A model generated the notes under the pieces. That model ran no database searches, had not been told where the DNA came from, and saw nothing but the letters and a program-made list of their open reading frames with translations. Below are positions 18,402 through 27,168 of a stretch of 64,000 bases of DNA, one piece after another; the first letter of the stretch is position 1; every line of letters starts with the position of its first letter. The stretch comes from Aquimarina longa SW024 (GTDB taxonomy: Bacteria > Bacteroidota > Bacteroidia > Flavobacteriales > Flavobacteriaceae), in NCBI RefSeq assembly GCF_001401755.1, contig NZ_AVQK01000018.1, positions 124,001-188,000 on the forward strand. The letters are read 5' to 3'. A program made the position numbers and the translations under genes.

Positions 18402-19022
18402 ATGAAAATGAAAACACCATATAAGAACATATACAACGTCTTAAAATTGAACAGATTTATCGTGTTGGCAGTTGTCATTTTTGCAATGCTATCTAGCACC
18501 TTTTCACTATGGATGGCTTTTAAAACGAATAAAGAAGCGCTTAATAGTGCCTTTGCTATCAATACCGATGGTAGTATTATTCCGTTGAAGTTGGTTACCC
18601 AAAAAGAAAATTTCAAGGTCGAGGTCTTAGCCCATTTAGACCTGTTCCACAACTACTTCTATAATATCGATGCCAGTAACTACGAAAGGAATCTTGAAAA
18701 GGCTCTATGGCTGGGTAATAGTTCTGTAGACAATCTATATCGCCAGAAAAAAGCTGATGGTGTCTACAATCGATTATTGCAATATTCGCTTATTCAAAAA
18801 GTACTAAGTATTGATTCACAAATAGAAGAACAAAAAGGGGCATACGTCTTTAGAACAGTTACCGTCTTTGAAATCAATAGAGGCTCAATAATAGACACCT
18901 ATGAACTCGTTTCTAGTGGAAACTTAATTCCCGTTGATAGAAACTTTCCGAACAATCCACACGGTTTGTTGATTACAAACTATTTCGAGAACACCTTAAA
19001 AAAATTAAACAATGAAAGTTGA
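18402..19022 (+). CDS. traK: TraK, VirB8-like conjugation protein
   Basis: 206 residues. One N-terminal transmembrane helix (about 19-38, VLAVVIFAMLSSTFSLWMAF) leads to a periplasmic domain, the bitopic layout of VirB8-like TraK. Its stop is followed at once by a 13-nt palindrome (GCCGAT-A-ATCGGC). Likely a scaffold linking inner- and outer-membrane parts of the mating pore. Confidence 0.78.
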   Translation: MKMKTPYKNIYNVLKLNRFIVLAVVIFAMLSSTFSLWMAFKTNKEALNSAFAINTDGSIIPLKLVTQKENFKVEVLAHLDLFHNYFYNIDASNYERNLEKALWLGNSSVDNLYRQKKADGVYNRLLQYSLIQKVLSIDSQIEEQKGAYVFRTVTVFEINRGSIIDTYELVSSGNLIPVDRNFPNNPHGLLITNYFENTLKKLNNES

Positions 19023-19035
19023 GCCGATAATCGGC
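19023..19035 (+). promoter_or_regulatory. Intercistronic hairpin traK-traM
   Basis: GCCGAT-A-ATCGGC starts right after the traK stop and ends 17 nt before traM. A near copy with a compensatory change in the stem lies before traN. Confidence 0.6.
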
Positions 19036-19052
19036 ACTTAAAAACCACGATT

Positions 19053-19982
19053 ATGAAAGTAGAAAAGAACAAAATAGTTTTTGCAGCTGTACTAGCTGTG
19101 ATTTTCATATTCCTTATTTCCTATTCTATGATGGTTATGGGTGATGATGAAAGTGAAGATGAAAACCTTGAACAAACCTTGGTACCGGACTTGGACGAAA
19201 ACCAAAAAGAGTATGATTCCAAACTTGATGCTATCAATGACTTAAAGGAAGTGCGCGAGAATAACGCACCTAGCATCTACGATGAAAAACTTTTGGATTC
19301 CACAGGTCTTTACAATCCTGATTTGCCAGAACTCGAAAAAGAACGCATTGTGGATAGTATATACAATGCAGGTAAAATTCAATACTCTGACAAGAAATAC
19401 AGAAACTTAAGGCAAAAGAAAGTTGTGAAAAAGAGCGCACAACAAATCGATTCAGCCGAAATAATGCGAGAACAAAAAATTGAAGCCAAAGAATTAGGGC
19501 TAGAGCATCAATTATTCTTTGCTGCTTCGCCAAAACCCAATGAAGTTTCAATTATTGGCAATACGGATGAAACGATATATGTGGTTGTCGATGGCGACCA
19601 GGTTGTTAAGGCGAACACTAGATTGCGAATGCGCCTTACCAAATCAGCAACTATAAATGGTAAGCCAATGCCAAAGAATACACCAGTTTTTGGGTTTATT
19701 AGCTTTCAACCTAATCGTGCTTTAATCGAAATTGAGAATATTAAGCATCATCCTACCAAATTGAAGGCATTTGATTTGTTGGATGGCAGCGAAGGTATTT
19801 ATGTGCAAAATAATTTTAGGGCAGAAGCTACCACAGAAGTTTTGGATGATGTTATAGGCGATATCAATATTCCTACCGTTCCACAAGTAGGCGGAATTAC
19901 ACAGGTATTTAGACGTCGTAATCGAAGTGTCAAGGTGACTGTGCTCAACAACTACAAATTAATTCTAAAACCAAAATTATGA
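19053..19982 (+). CDS. traM: TraM, VirB10-like conjugation protein
   Basis: 309 residues. One N-terminal transmembrane segment (about 8-30) is followed by an acidic, helical linker (about 30-140) and a beta-rich C-terminal domain (about 165-309; INGKPMPKNTPVFGFISF). This is the usual TraM/VirB10 plan, spanning the periplasm to join both membranes. It lies directly after traK; a separate traL gene is not seen between them. Confidence 0.78.
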   Translation: MKVEKNKIVFAAVLAVIFIFLISYSMMVMGDDESEDENLEQTLVPDLDENQKEYDSKLDAINDLKEVRENNAPSIYDEKLLDSTGLYNPDLPELEKERIVDSIYNAGKIQYSDKKYRNLRQKKVVKKSAQQIDSAEIMREQKIEAKELGLEHQLFFAASPKPNEVSIIGNTDETIYVVVDGDQVVKANTRLRMRLTKSATINGKPMPKNTPVFGFISFQPNRALIEIENIKHHPTKLKAFDLLDGSEGIYVQNNFRAEATTEVLDDVIGDINIPTVPQVGGITQVFRRRNRSVKVTVLNNYKLILKPKL

Positions 19983-19983
19983 G

Positions 19984-19996
19984 GCCCATAATGGGC
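19984..19996 (+). promoter_or_regulatory. Intercistronic hairpin traM-traN
   Basis: GCCCAT-A-ATGGGC starts just after the traM stop and ends 18 nt before traN. Both the hairpin and the flanking TTTAAAAAC text resemble the traK-traM spacer. Confidence 0.6.
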
Positions 19997-20014
19997 ATTT
20001 AAAAACGCACTCTT

Positions 20015-20845
20015 ATGAAAAAGTATATTATAATTTCCGCTTTCATTATTTCCGCTTTCGCGAAAGCTCAAACAGACAAAGTACTAGATACAATTTATGC
20101 AAACGACACTAAAAACGTTGCGCTATTTTTTCCAGAACCCATACGACAAGGCATAACCGGTTCGGACAATTTTGTTTTCAGCTACAATCGTGAAAAAGAA
20201 CAATATTTCGGGCTGCTTCAGGCTAAACCTGGCAAAGAAAGTAATCTGCTGGTAATCAACAGAAATGGTGCAATTTTTTCGTATATTGTAAGATATAAGA
20301 AGCAGCTGTCAAAGCTCAATTATTTTATCCCAGTAACAAATAGTATTGGGAATGAAAAACCAATTGTTACCGATTCGATTCAGGTTGTTACTTCTGAAAA
20401 AAATATAGATAACAGGACCTACTATTATCAAAAATTCTGTTCCTATCTTCTTAACAGAAACCAGCGTGTTGGTCGGATTAAGAAGCGAACTCAAGGCATT
20501 GTCTTGAATGTTGAAAATATTGTTTTTGATAAAGAAGAACTCTATTTTGTTATCCAGATTGAGAATAATTCTTCAATGGATTACGATTTGAATTTCTTGA
20601 ACCTCTCAATCGAGACCCGACAAAAAGGGAAAAAGAAATCTTTACAGAGTTTATATCAAGAGCCTATTTACAAGCACTATTTGCCGTCAAAAATTGCAGA
20701 AGGTAAAATGGTAAGGTTTATTTATGTAATGCCCAAATTTTCATTATCGAATGACCGTAGGGCAATTTTGGAATTGAACGAGAAAGATGGTGAACGAAAT
20801 ATAAAACTGAATATATCACATAGATATATCAATAACCCAAATTAA
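20015..20845 (+). CDS. traN: TraN, DUF4138/VirB9-like conjugation protein
   Basis: 276 residues with a signal peptide (residues 1-18, ending AFAKA). The N-terminal VirB9-like core (DTIYANDTKNVALFFPEPIR, residues about 25-44) is the hallmark of TraN in Bacteroidetes elements, the outer-membrane-associated partner of TraM. The signal-peptide codons contain a 14-bp palindrome GCTTTCGCGAAAGC (20054-20067). Last canonical tra gene of the plus-strand operon here; traO is not seen. Confidence 0.78.
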   Translation: MKKYIIISAFIISAFAKAQTDKVLDTIYANDTKNVALFFPEPIRQGITGSDNFVFSYNREKEQYFGLLQAKPGKESNLLVINRNGAIFSYIVRYKKQLSKLNYFIPVTNSIGNEKPIVTDSIQVVTSEKNIDNRTYYYQKFCSYLLNRNQRVGRIKKRTQGIVLNVENIVFDKEELYFVIQIENNSSMDYDLNFLNLSIETRQKGKKKSLQSLYQEPIYKHYLPSKIAEGKMVRFIYVMPKFSLSNDRRAILELNEKDGERNIKLNISHRYINNPN

Positions 20846-20852
20846 TAATATT

Positions 20853-21218
20853 ATGAAAAGATTACTTATCTGCTCACTTGTACTTCTATTTATTTCCTGT
20901 GCTGGGAATAAGGATATGTCTCCTTCTGAAACTGCCAAAGTTGTTGCCGAAAGTTTTTATCACGGTGATAAAGCGTCTCTAAAAAAACATACTACTGCAG
21001 AAGGCTATGCTAATCTTTCCAGCATTCAAGAAATGTTCGTTCAGGATAAAAATTCAAAATCCGACTTCAAGATTGTTGATGAAGTTATGGAAGGTGAAGT
21101 TGCTTGGATAAAGTATTCCACAGCATATGACCCAAAACCTGGTGTTTTTAAATTGATTAAAGAAGATGGACTATGGAAGGTTACCCACAACGGACCAAGA
21201 GATAATGGACCTTTTTAA
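20853..21218 (+). CDS. Small lipoprotein, DUF4878/NTF2-like
   Basis: 121 residues. The lipobox LLFISC puts the lipidated cysteine at residue 16. The mature part (SPSETAKVVAESFYHGDKAS, then EGEVAWIKYSTAYDPKPGVF, then WKVTHNG) resembles the DUF4878 NTF2-like lipoproteins. It follows traN by 7 bp and is the last gene of the operon. In conjugative elements such a protein could act in surface exclusion or pore stability; that role is inferred from position only. Confidence 0.65.
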   Translation: MKRLLICSLVLLFISCAGNKDMSPSETAKVVAESFYHGDKASLKKHTTAEGYANLSSIQEMFVQDKNSKSDFKIVDEVMEGEVAWIKYSTAYDPKPGVFKLIKEDGLWKVTHNGPRDNGPF

Positions 21219-21475
21219 ATCTCCTATGTCTTTTAGAAATAATGCTTTGAATTTCAATATTTTACATATGAAAAACAGTAAGATATATATATAATTGATA
21301 TTTTACTATTGATTAAACAAATCAGCAATTCCTCATCTAATTTATTCTATTTCAAACACCTGAGAATCTTTATACCACCTATTACACTACCATTTGACCA
21401 CTTATTGAATACAAACTCTAAACAAAAACAATCTGGTGTTCTGATTTCAATCAATCATGTTGAATTGTAATGTAA
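21219..21475. other. AT-rich spacer between tra operon and second defence island
   Basis: About 250 bp with no convincing open frame or strong hairpin. It separates the plus-strand tra operon from convergent minus-strand genes. Confidence 0.5.
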
Positions 21476-22963
21476 CTAATCTTCCCTATCCACAAATTTG
21501 ACTTGGTCTTTAGATGTTAGAACATTTGGAAACATTGGGATTAAATCTTGATTTTTAGACAGTCTCATCTCAATATCATCCCTATTCCACCAAGAAGTCC
21601 AAATTCCTTGAGATAGTAACGATTCGAGTTTTTCTGTAAGTGCTGCGGAAATTTGGGTATTTACGGCTAAGAAAAAGCCCTGTGAATTATGAGTTTCTAC
21701 AGTATCTCGTATATCCAACACTTTCCCTTTTCCGATTGTAGATTTTCCCGATTTGCATTGTCCTACAACTTTAATCAACTTTCTTGGCGGTGTGGTATCG
21801 GACATATATTCATTTATTACATTCCACTCAATAATCAAATCTCTTCCTTTATCACCTTGATTAATGGGTGCTGGTCTTCTAACGCTTTTTACGTTTGGCT
21901 CACGTTCCAATAGTGCCTTAACTAATAATTCGAATTGGTCTGGACAAACTTCTTCTTTCCACAAAAATTGTGCTATTGGAAACAACAGCTCAGATTCTCT
22001 ATTGTGTCGCTCTCTAATGAGCTCTCTTTCTTTTTTATATTCTTCAAATCCACATATTCTACCCAATGCAATAATATAATCTTCCATTACCGTAACGACC
22101 ATATTTTCCATAGGAATCACGGGGTATCCTTTTAGTTTCCCTTCTTTATTGATAATATTGAAATATTCGTCCAGTTCAAATCTCGTATCATCGTGAACAA
22201 AGTTTTTTATGTTATCGCTTAGCACAAATGTACCATTCTGTCCTTTTAACTGTTCAGTTTTATCTGTACACAAATCTAATGTTGCGTAGAGAAACTTTGC
22301 GAGACTACTGGATTTAATCATCGTAACTTCCTCTTCTATGTCATAGAAATATACCCATTCTGGTCGTTCACGATCCCTATAATTATTTCGGCTAGATATA
22401 CTATGCAAATGTGAAAATATGTCCTCAACATCTTCGAAAGAGTATTTATAGTTTGAGTTATCAATATTTCCAGCAGTCATACATTTATCACAAGGGCAAC
22501 CTGCAAAATACCATAAGCTTTCTCGCCAAAATGCGACCATTTTTATTATTTCCTTGACAACCTCAAAGAGTTGTTTGGCAGTCGAAATTCCATGTAAAAT
22601 TGGGGCTTGGACTGGTATCAAATATCTTCCCCATATTTCATCTGGAACAACAGGATGGCCAATATCAAATTGCTCACAGGAAATTCCCGACTTATAGAAC
22701 CTTAAGAAAGCCGTAAACATCAAGCTTAGAATTACGTGAGCATCCGATCTATCGCCGGTATAAAACACATCGTAAGTTCGTTGCAGAAAGTAGAATGATA
22801 AATTGTGGTTCTCATCAAGTTGAAGGAAAAGTGTGATTCCTGAAGACTGATCTGTATAAATCTTAAAGTTATTATCGTGTGATTCTTCTAAAGTAAGTGA
22901 ATATTCATCACATTCCTTTTGAACAATTTTCTCTAAATCTATTATTTCTTCTTTGTTAACCAA
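21476..22963 (-). CDS. Mrr-like PD-(D/E)XK restriction endonuclease
   Basis: 495 residues. The C-terminal third has a restriction-endonuclease fold: FELLVKALLEREP (about 340-355), GDKGRDLII (about 369-377, metal-binding Asp) and VGQCKSGK (about 398-405, the QxK pair), as in Mrr-type enzymes. The N-terminal two thirds are not recognised but hold a CPCDKC cluster near residue 155 that could bind zinc and sense a target. It is last in a minus-strand row of three genes behind a GIY-YIG protein and a GHKL ATPase. Likely a nuclease effector of a defence module. Confidence 0.65.
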   Translation of the reverse strand: MVNKEEIIDLEKIVQKECDEYSLTLEESHDNNFKIYTDQSSGITLFLQLDENHNLSFYFLQRTYDVFYTGDRSDAHVILSLMFTAFLRFYKSGISCEQFDIGHPVVPDEIWGRYLIPVQAPILHGISTAKQLFEVVKEIIKMVAFWRESLWYFAGCPCDKCMTAGNIDNSNYKYSFEDVEDIFSHLHSISSRNNYRDRERPEWVYFYDIEEEVTMIKSSSLAKFLYATLDLCTDKTEQLKGQNGTFVLSDNIKNFVHDDTRFELDEYFNIINKEGKLKGYPVIPMENMVVTVMEDYIIALGRICGFEEYKKERELIRERHNRESELLFPIAQFLWKEEVCPDQFELLVKALLEREPNVKSVRRPAPINQGDKGRDLIIEWNVINEYMSDTTPPRKLIKVVGQCKSGKSTIGKGKVLDIRDTVETHNSQGFFLAVNTQISAALTEKLESLLSQGIWTSWWNRDDIEMRLSKNQDLIPMFPNVLTSKDQVKFVDRED

Positions 22964-23080
22964 TTGATACTAGCAAATGCTTCTTTTTTAATATTTATAG
23001 TTATTATCTATTGTTTCTGTAAATTTAAATGTTTTAATCTAATTACTTCATATTTCAAAATGAGGTACAGATTAAGCATT

Positions 23081-23656
23081 TTATTGTCCGCTTCGCTTTC
23101 CAAAATTGGGTTCTAATTCATCCCAAACTTGTTGCTCTACCAGTTCTACTATAGCGTGCATTGTATTTGGGCTTTTTACGTTCTCAATAGTATAAGTTCT
23201 CAACTTTATATCATAATCAATACCATTGTCCCATTTACATAAATGTAAACTATATACTCTATTACCGCGTGTTCCAAAATGATTTTTTAATCTTGAGTAA
23301 ATGCCCGTGGTAGAGCTTCCGACATATAGAAAAGATGAAAGTGACTTATTGTACCTTGAAAGATTGACTCTATCCTTGTTCTTAACTTTCTTTTTGTTGC
23401 TTTCACTAAAATCCTCAAACAAACCAAGTAATTTAGGCAGTTTACTAATTTCTAATAACTCGATTGTGTAAATTAGAGGAAGGCTGCTTTTTTTAACCTT
23501 ATATACACTTTCATTCAGTATTTCTTTGGTCCTAAACTCTGAAGAATTGAAGACTACACTTTGATATTTTTTGAGTTTTATTTGCTTTAGATTGAGCTTA
23601 AGGGTGTCTAGAAATTCATCTGTTTTTTTAATTATTTCACTTTGGTTAATACTCAT
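23081..23656 (-). CDS. GIY-YIG nuclease-like protein (second copy type)
   Basis: 191 residues. LIYTIELL (61-68) and FLYVGSS (109-115) supply the paired tyrosine strands, RLKNHFG (122-128) the catalytic arginine/histidine region, E171 (in IVELVEQQVWDELEP) the metal ligand and N184 (LEPNFGKRSG) the conserved Asn. This is the GIY-YIG superfamily layout. An N-terminal 60-residue helical part is added. It lies 69 bp after the GHKL ATPase gene and 117 bp before the Mrr-like gene on the same strand. Compare the GIY-YIG gene at 11314. Confidence 0.65.
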   Translation of the reverse strand: MSINQSEIIKKTDEFLDTLKLNLKQIKLKKYQSVVFNSSEFRTKEILNESVYKVKKSSLPLIYTIELLEISKLPKLLGLFEDFSESNKKKVKNKDRVNLSRYNKSLSSFLYVGSSTTGIYSRLKNHFGTRGNRVYSLHLCKWDNGIDYDIKLRTYTIENVKSPNTMHAIVELVEQQVWDELEPNFGKRSGQ

Positions 23657-23725
23657 TTTAAATTCTTACTTTTTTCTGTATATCTTACTCTTCTCAATAA
23701 AAATTACTCAACCTTTATCCTTAAA

Positions 23726-26700
23726 TTAATTATTTGAATCTACAAAGAACGTTTCAATAAAAGTCTTAATACTGATGTGCTCGTTATTCCAAATAGAGGC
23801 ATTTACTCTAAAACGAATGTTTTGATCTTCTATGCTCACAGAAATTCCATTTTGGCCATTGTGAAGGTGGCTTTTTTTAATTTCAATTTCGCTAAAATCT
23901 GCAAAAACATTATCTATCTTATAACCTATATTGTGAATGACCTTGATATTTTGTCTGAGATATTCCAAATCAGGTTCAAAACCATTTAGGGGCACTACAA
24001 TTAGAGCATAATTTTCTTTCTGTTCTGTTGCTGTTTTTGCTTGCAAAGGGGTCATTGCAGCATAATCTTTTCCTGTTGCTTTTAATTCTACAAGCCAGTT
24101 ATTAATTTTAAAAGCCTCTCGTTCGTTCTGTTGATTGATTAAATCTGACGATTCCTCTGTAAGAATATAATCACTACCAAATGGCTTTCTTTCAATATTT
24201 ATATTGACACCTTCGGCTTTGAGTTGTGTTATGTATTCTTTAAACAAATCTTCTATGAGTTTACCAATAAACTGATTCCTACTTATTAACTTCCTCTCAC
24301 CGAGCCTTCTCTCATATTCTTTTCTAATACTTGGGTCGTTAAAAATTTCTTGGACAAGTTCCGGGTCGGCATCACTTGTAATCATATTTGTTATTGCTTT
24401 ATCCCAGCTCAACCGAAGTTCGTCCGTAGGCAAAGTATTTCTAATTAAATCTGAAACACCAACACCTAATTTGTTCAAAAAAGTTTGTTGTCTGGCGCCA
24501 CGAATTGTTTTTAGCAAGGCATCGTTCTCTTTAAATAATTCTGAAAGATTTTTTGATGAAGGTGTTTCGCTTACAAACTTTGTTTCCGAGTCTTCACTTT
24601 CAGTTTTTATATTTATCCAATTCAATCGTTTGGCACGATATACCCATAAGCACTTTTTTAATTGTATAGCAGTTTCGACATCATCGATTTTAATTTCCTG
24701 GTAATCTTTATCAAAAAAAACATCTTTTTCTATGGCTTCATTAAGTAAAAATCTTAACCGTTCTAAACTTGATTTTTGAGTTGTATTTCGGGCATAAATA
24801 TGCCCATCACTTGTTGTTAAGTATGCGAAATCTGAATAAGTAACCTGGAATTTATATTTAAGGTTTCCGTCACTATCTCTTAAGCTATTCAAATCCCTTT
24901 CGCTTATCATCAAATCTTCTAGCAATTTGATGGTTGCATTTTCAGTTTTAATAATAATTGGGCTATAATGTATAAACCCACCTTCATTTAAAAAACTAAA
25001 GTCTTCACTACTCAAAAACTCAGTATAAATATCATTCATACAATCTTTATCTCTAACTAAGCTTGCATAGATTGGAAATTCTTTTTCGAATAATTTTTTT
25101 GGACCTAAAAGTAAGTGTTCGGATTTAGGGAAATGGTCATAAATAAAATCCTCGTTATTATTATTTACGGTACCTCTTAGAACTTTTAAATCTTTAATTG
25201 TTTCTTGATTTTCTTTAGAAATTAACCATTTCAAGAATTTTGCATTACATATTTGGTATGAACTGCTACTTATTTCAGATGGTGTAATTTGATTGAGCTT
25301 AGATTTTAACTCACTTACCGCCTCTTGAAGCGAAAAATTCTCAACGCCACTTAGATTAAATGTTTGAATGTTTTTTGAAAAGAGTTTGTCAGCAAAGTTT
25401 AATCCAACTAAATCGGATATAACAATCAGAGTTTCATCATTGCATAAATCCCAACTAATACCTTCAGCTTTTCTTAAGTTATTCCTACGATTTAAAGCAA
25501 TACATTTCTCTAGTGGAAAATGCCTTTTAATCTGTACAATTATAGAGTAAAAGTTGTTAAGCCATAACTGTCCTTCAATACTGATTAAAGAATTTAATGT
25601 TTCAATATCATTAGTTTGCTCAACAAAATCAATTAACTCATCAATACCCCATACAAAATCAAGTTCATCAATGTTTTCTATTTTGGGTTCAATAAATGAA
25701 TAACTTCGGGCAACTTCAACCCAACTTTGTAACTCGTTAACCAATGGCACCTTTAGCTTAAGTATTTTTGATAAAAGTTCCCATAAACCCTTAATACAAT
25801 CGGTTTTATCAGTAAATGGAATTGTTAAATCATTTAGACTAGTAAAGCCTTCCTCAGAATTGTTATACTTGATTACTTGTTTGGTGGCAAGTATCTGGAA
25901 TGTGTTATTTTTTAAATTGACGAACCAGTCGTGGTCCATCCATTTTAGATCTTTAGAAAGTTTGAAATTAAAAACTTCGTGAATTCCAGAAATATTTTTG
26001 TCTTTAAATAATTGTACGAATGCCAGTAAACTTTGCGATAAAGCCTTATTTATTATTTCCTTGTTAATTACCTCACTTCCACCTTCTGATACTTTCTTGA
26101 GATATATGCCGTCCCGCTCAACCCTAGGGTCAAAATGAGTTGAGTTAATAATAATCGGGATTCCAATTTCTTCAGTTCCTAGTAATGGGAAAGTATAATA
26201 TAGTCGCGGATGGTTCTTTGTTAACGGCAGAATTGTTTCGGTTTCATTTTGATAGGTAGTAATAATACAAGCATCAAACCTGTGGTCATTTTGCACATAG
26301 GCCTTTAAACTTGTTTGCATTTTGCCATTATAAAGCGTATTTACCATCCATTCATTAATAGAGCCTATTTCGTGCTTATTCACCAATGACTTGTTAAAGG
26401 TCCTGGTTATACCATCCTCAATGACAGTTACTGATTCTAGTTGCTTATTGAATAGTTGAGTAATGGGAATTAGTTCATCTAAACATTTTAATCCTATACT
26501 CGCAGTCTTCTTTCCTTCTGTTCCTAGCTTATAAGTAAACTTAGTTTGAAATTCATCATCACCTAAGTAGTTATTATTCCTAATTGAATTATCAAATTGT
26601 TTATTTGACTCTTGCTGCAGCAAATAAAAATGTTCATTATCTGTTGCATTACGGTTGAGCAGAAAATCAAAGCAACCTTGATTATTTACTAGTTTACCAG

Positions 26701-27061
26701 TAATTCTAACTTCTTTAGAAAGAAGATAGGTAGTCATAAATCCTGTACCAAACCTTCCGGTCATACCTTCCTTATTGTTTTTAGAACTACCTTGAATAAT
26801 AAGGCTTAAAATATCATCTAATTCAAAAGGATTACCGGTATGCAGAAATGATATTTCATTTTCCTCAATGCAAATTTTCACTTTTATGCTTTGGTCTGGG
26901 TTAACAGAATCTTTTGCATTTTGAAGTAATTCCCAAAACCAACGTTTCTCGTAGTCTGCTCTTTCATTTTCTCTAGCTACAATATCTCTATATACACTAT
27001 CAGCGTGTCTGATTTCTGCAATTTCCTGACGCCTCTTTTGTATTTGTTCTTTTTCAATCAA
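23726..27061 (-). CDS. Large GHKL ATPase with C-terminal DUF3883-like nuclease domain
   Basis: 1111 residues. The N-terminal GHKL boxes are WFWELLQNAKDSVN (41-54), FLHTGNPFELDDI (about 72-84) and MTGRFGTGFMTTYLLS (100-115), a sacsin/Hsp90-like ATPase domain. The C-terminus (about 930-1060) contains INNWLVELKATGKDY (E-x-K) and fits a DUF3883/PD-(D/E)XK nuclease domain. Multi-domain proteins of this plan are found in phage-defence islands. It is first in a minus-strand set with a GIY-YIG protein and an Mrr-like nuclease. The defence role is inferred from domains and from insertion between transfer genes. Confidence 0.7.
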   Translation of the reverse strand: MIEKEQIQKRRQEIAEIRHADSVYRDIVARENERADYEKRWFWELLQNAKDSVNPDQSIKVKICIEENEISFLHTGNPFELDDILSLIIQGSSKNNKEGMTGRFGTGFMTTYLLSKEVRITGKLVNNQGCFDFLLNRNATDNEHFYLLQQESNKQFDNSIRNNNYLGDDEFQTKFTYKLGTEGKKTASIGLKCLDELIPITQLFNKQLESVTVIEDGITRTFNKSLVNKHEIGSINEWMVNTLYNGKMQTSLKAYVQNDHRFDACIITTYQNETETILPLTKNHPRLYYTFPLLGTEEIGIPIIINSTHFDPRVERDGIYLKKVSEGGSEVINKEIINKALSQSLLAFVQLFKDKNISGIHEVFNFKLSKDLKWMDHDWFVNLKNNTFQILATKQVIKYNNSEEGFTSLNDLTIPFTDKTDCIKGLWELLSKILKLKVPLVNELQSWVEVARSYSFIEPKIENIDELDFVWGIDELIDFVEQTNDIETLNSLISIEGQLWLNNFYSIIVQIKRHFPLEKCIALNRRNNLRKAEGISWDLCNDETLIVISDLVGLNFADKLFSKNIQTFNLSGVENFSLQEAVSELKSKLNQITPSEISSSSYQICNAKFLKWLISKENQETIKDLKVLRGTVNNNNEDFIYDHFPKSEHLLLGPKKLFEKEFPIYASLVRDKDCMNDIYTEFLSSEDFSFLNEGGFIHYSPIIIKTENATIKLLEDLMISERDLNSLRDSDGNLKYKFQVTYSDFAYLTTSDGHIYARNTTQKSSLERLRFLLNEAIEKDVFFDKDYQEIKIDDVETAIQLKKCLWVYRAKRLNWINIKTESEDSETKFVSETPSSKNLSELFKENDALLKTIRGARQQTFLNKLGVGVSDLIRNTLPTDELRLSWDKAITNMITSDADPELVQEIFNDPSIRKEYERRLGERKLISRNQFIGKLIEDLFKEYITQLKAEGVNINIERKPFGSDYILTEESSDLINQQNEREAFKINNWLVELKATGKDYAAMTPLQAKTATEQKENYALIVVPLNGFEPDLEYLRQNIKVIHNIGYKIDNVFADFSEIEIKKSHLHNGQNGISVSIEDQNIRFRVNASIWNNEHISIKTFIETFFVDSNN

Positions 27062-27168
27062 AGTATTTATTTTCCTTCAATATAAGAGCATTTTATTAGT
27101 TAAAATAATTTCAGTTTTCTTTACTGAAAATTTTTCACCAGTATTTATACTTTCTCAATGTGACAGTA

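Noticed and set aside
20054-20067. GCTTTCGCGAAAGC palindrome inside traN, with a shorter relative at 30544-30553
   Set aside because: It is a palindrome that is frequent in flavobacterial genomes, so it is not likely to be a specific element signal here.
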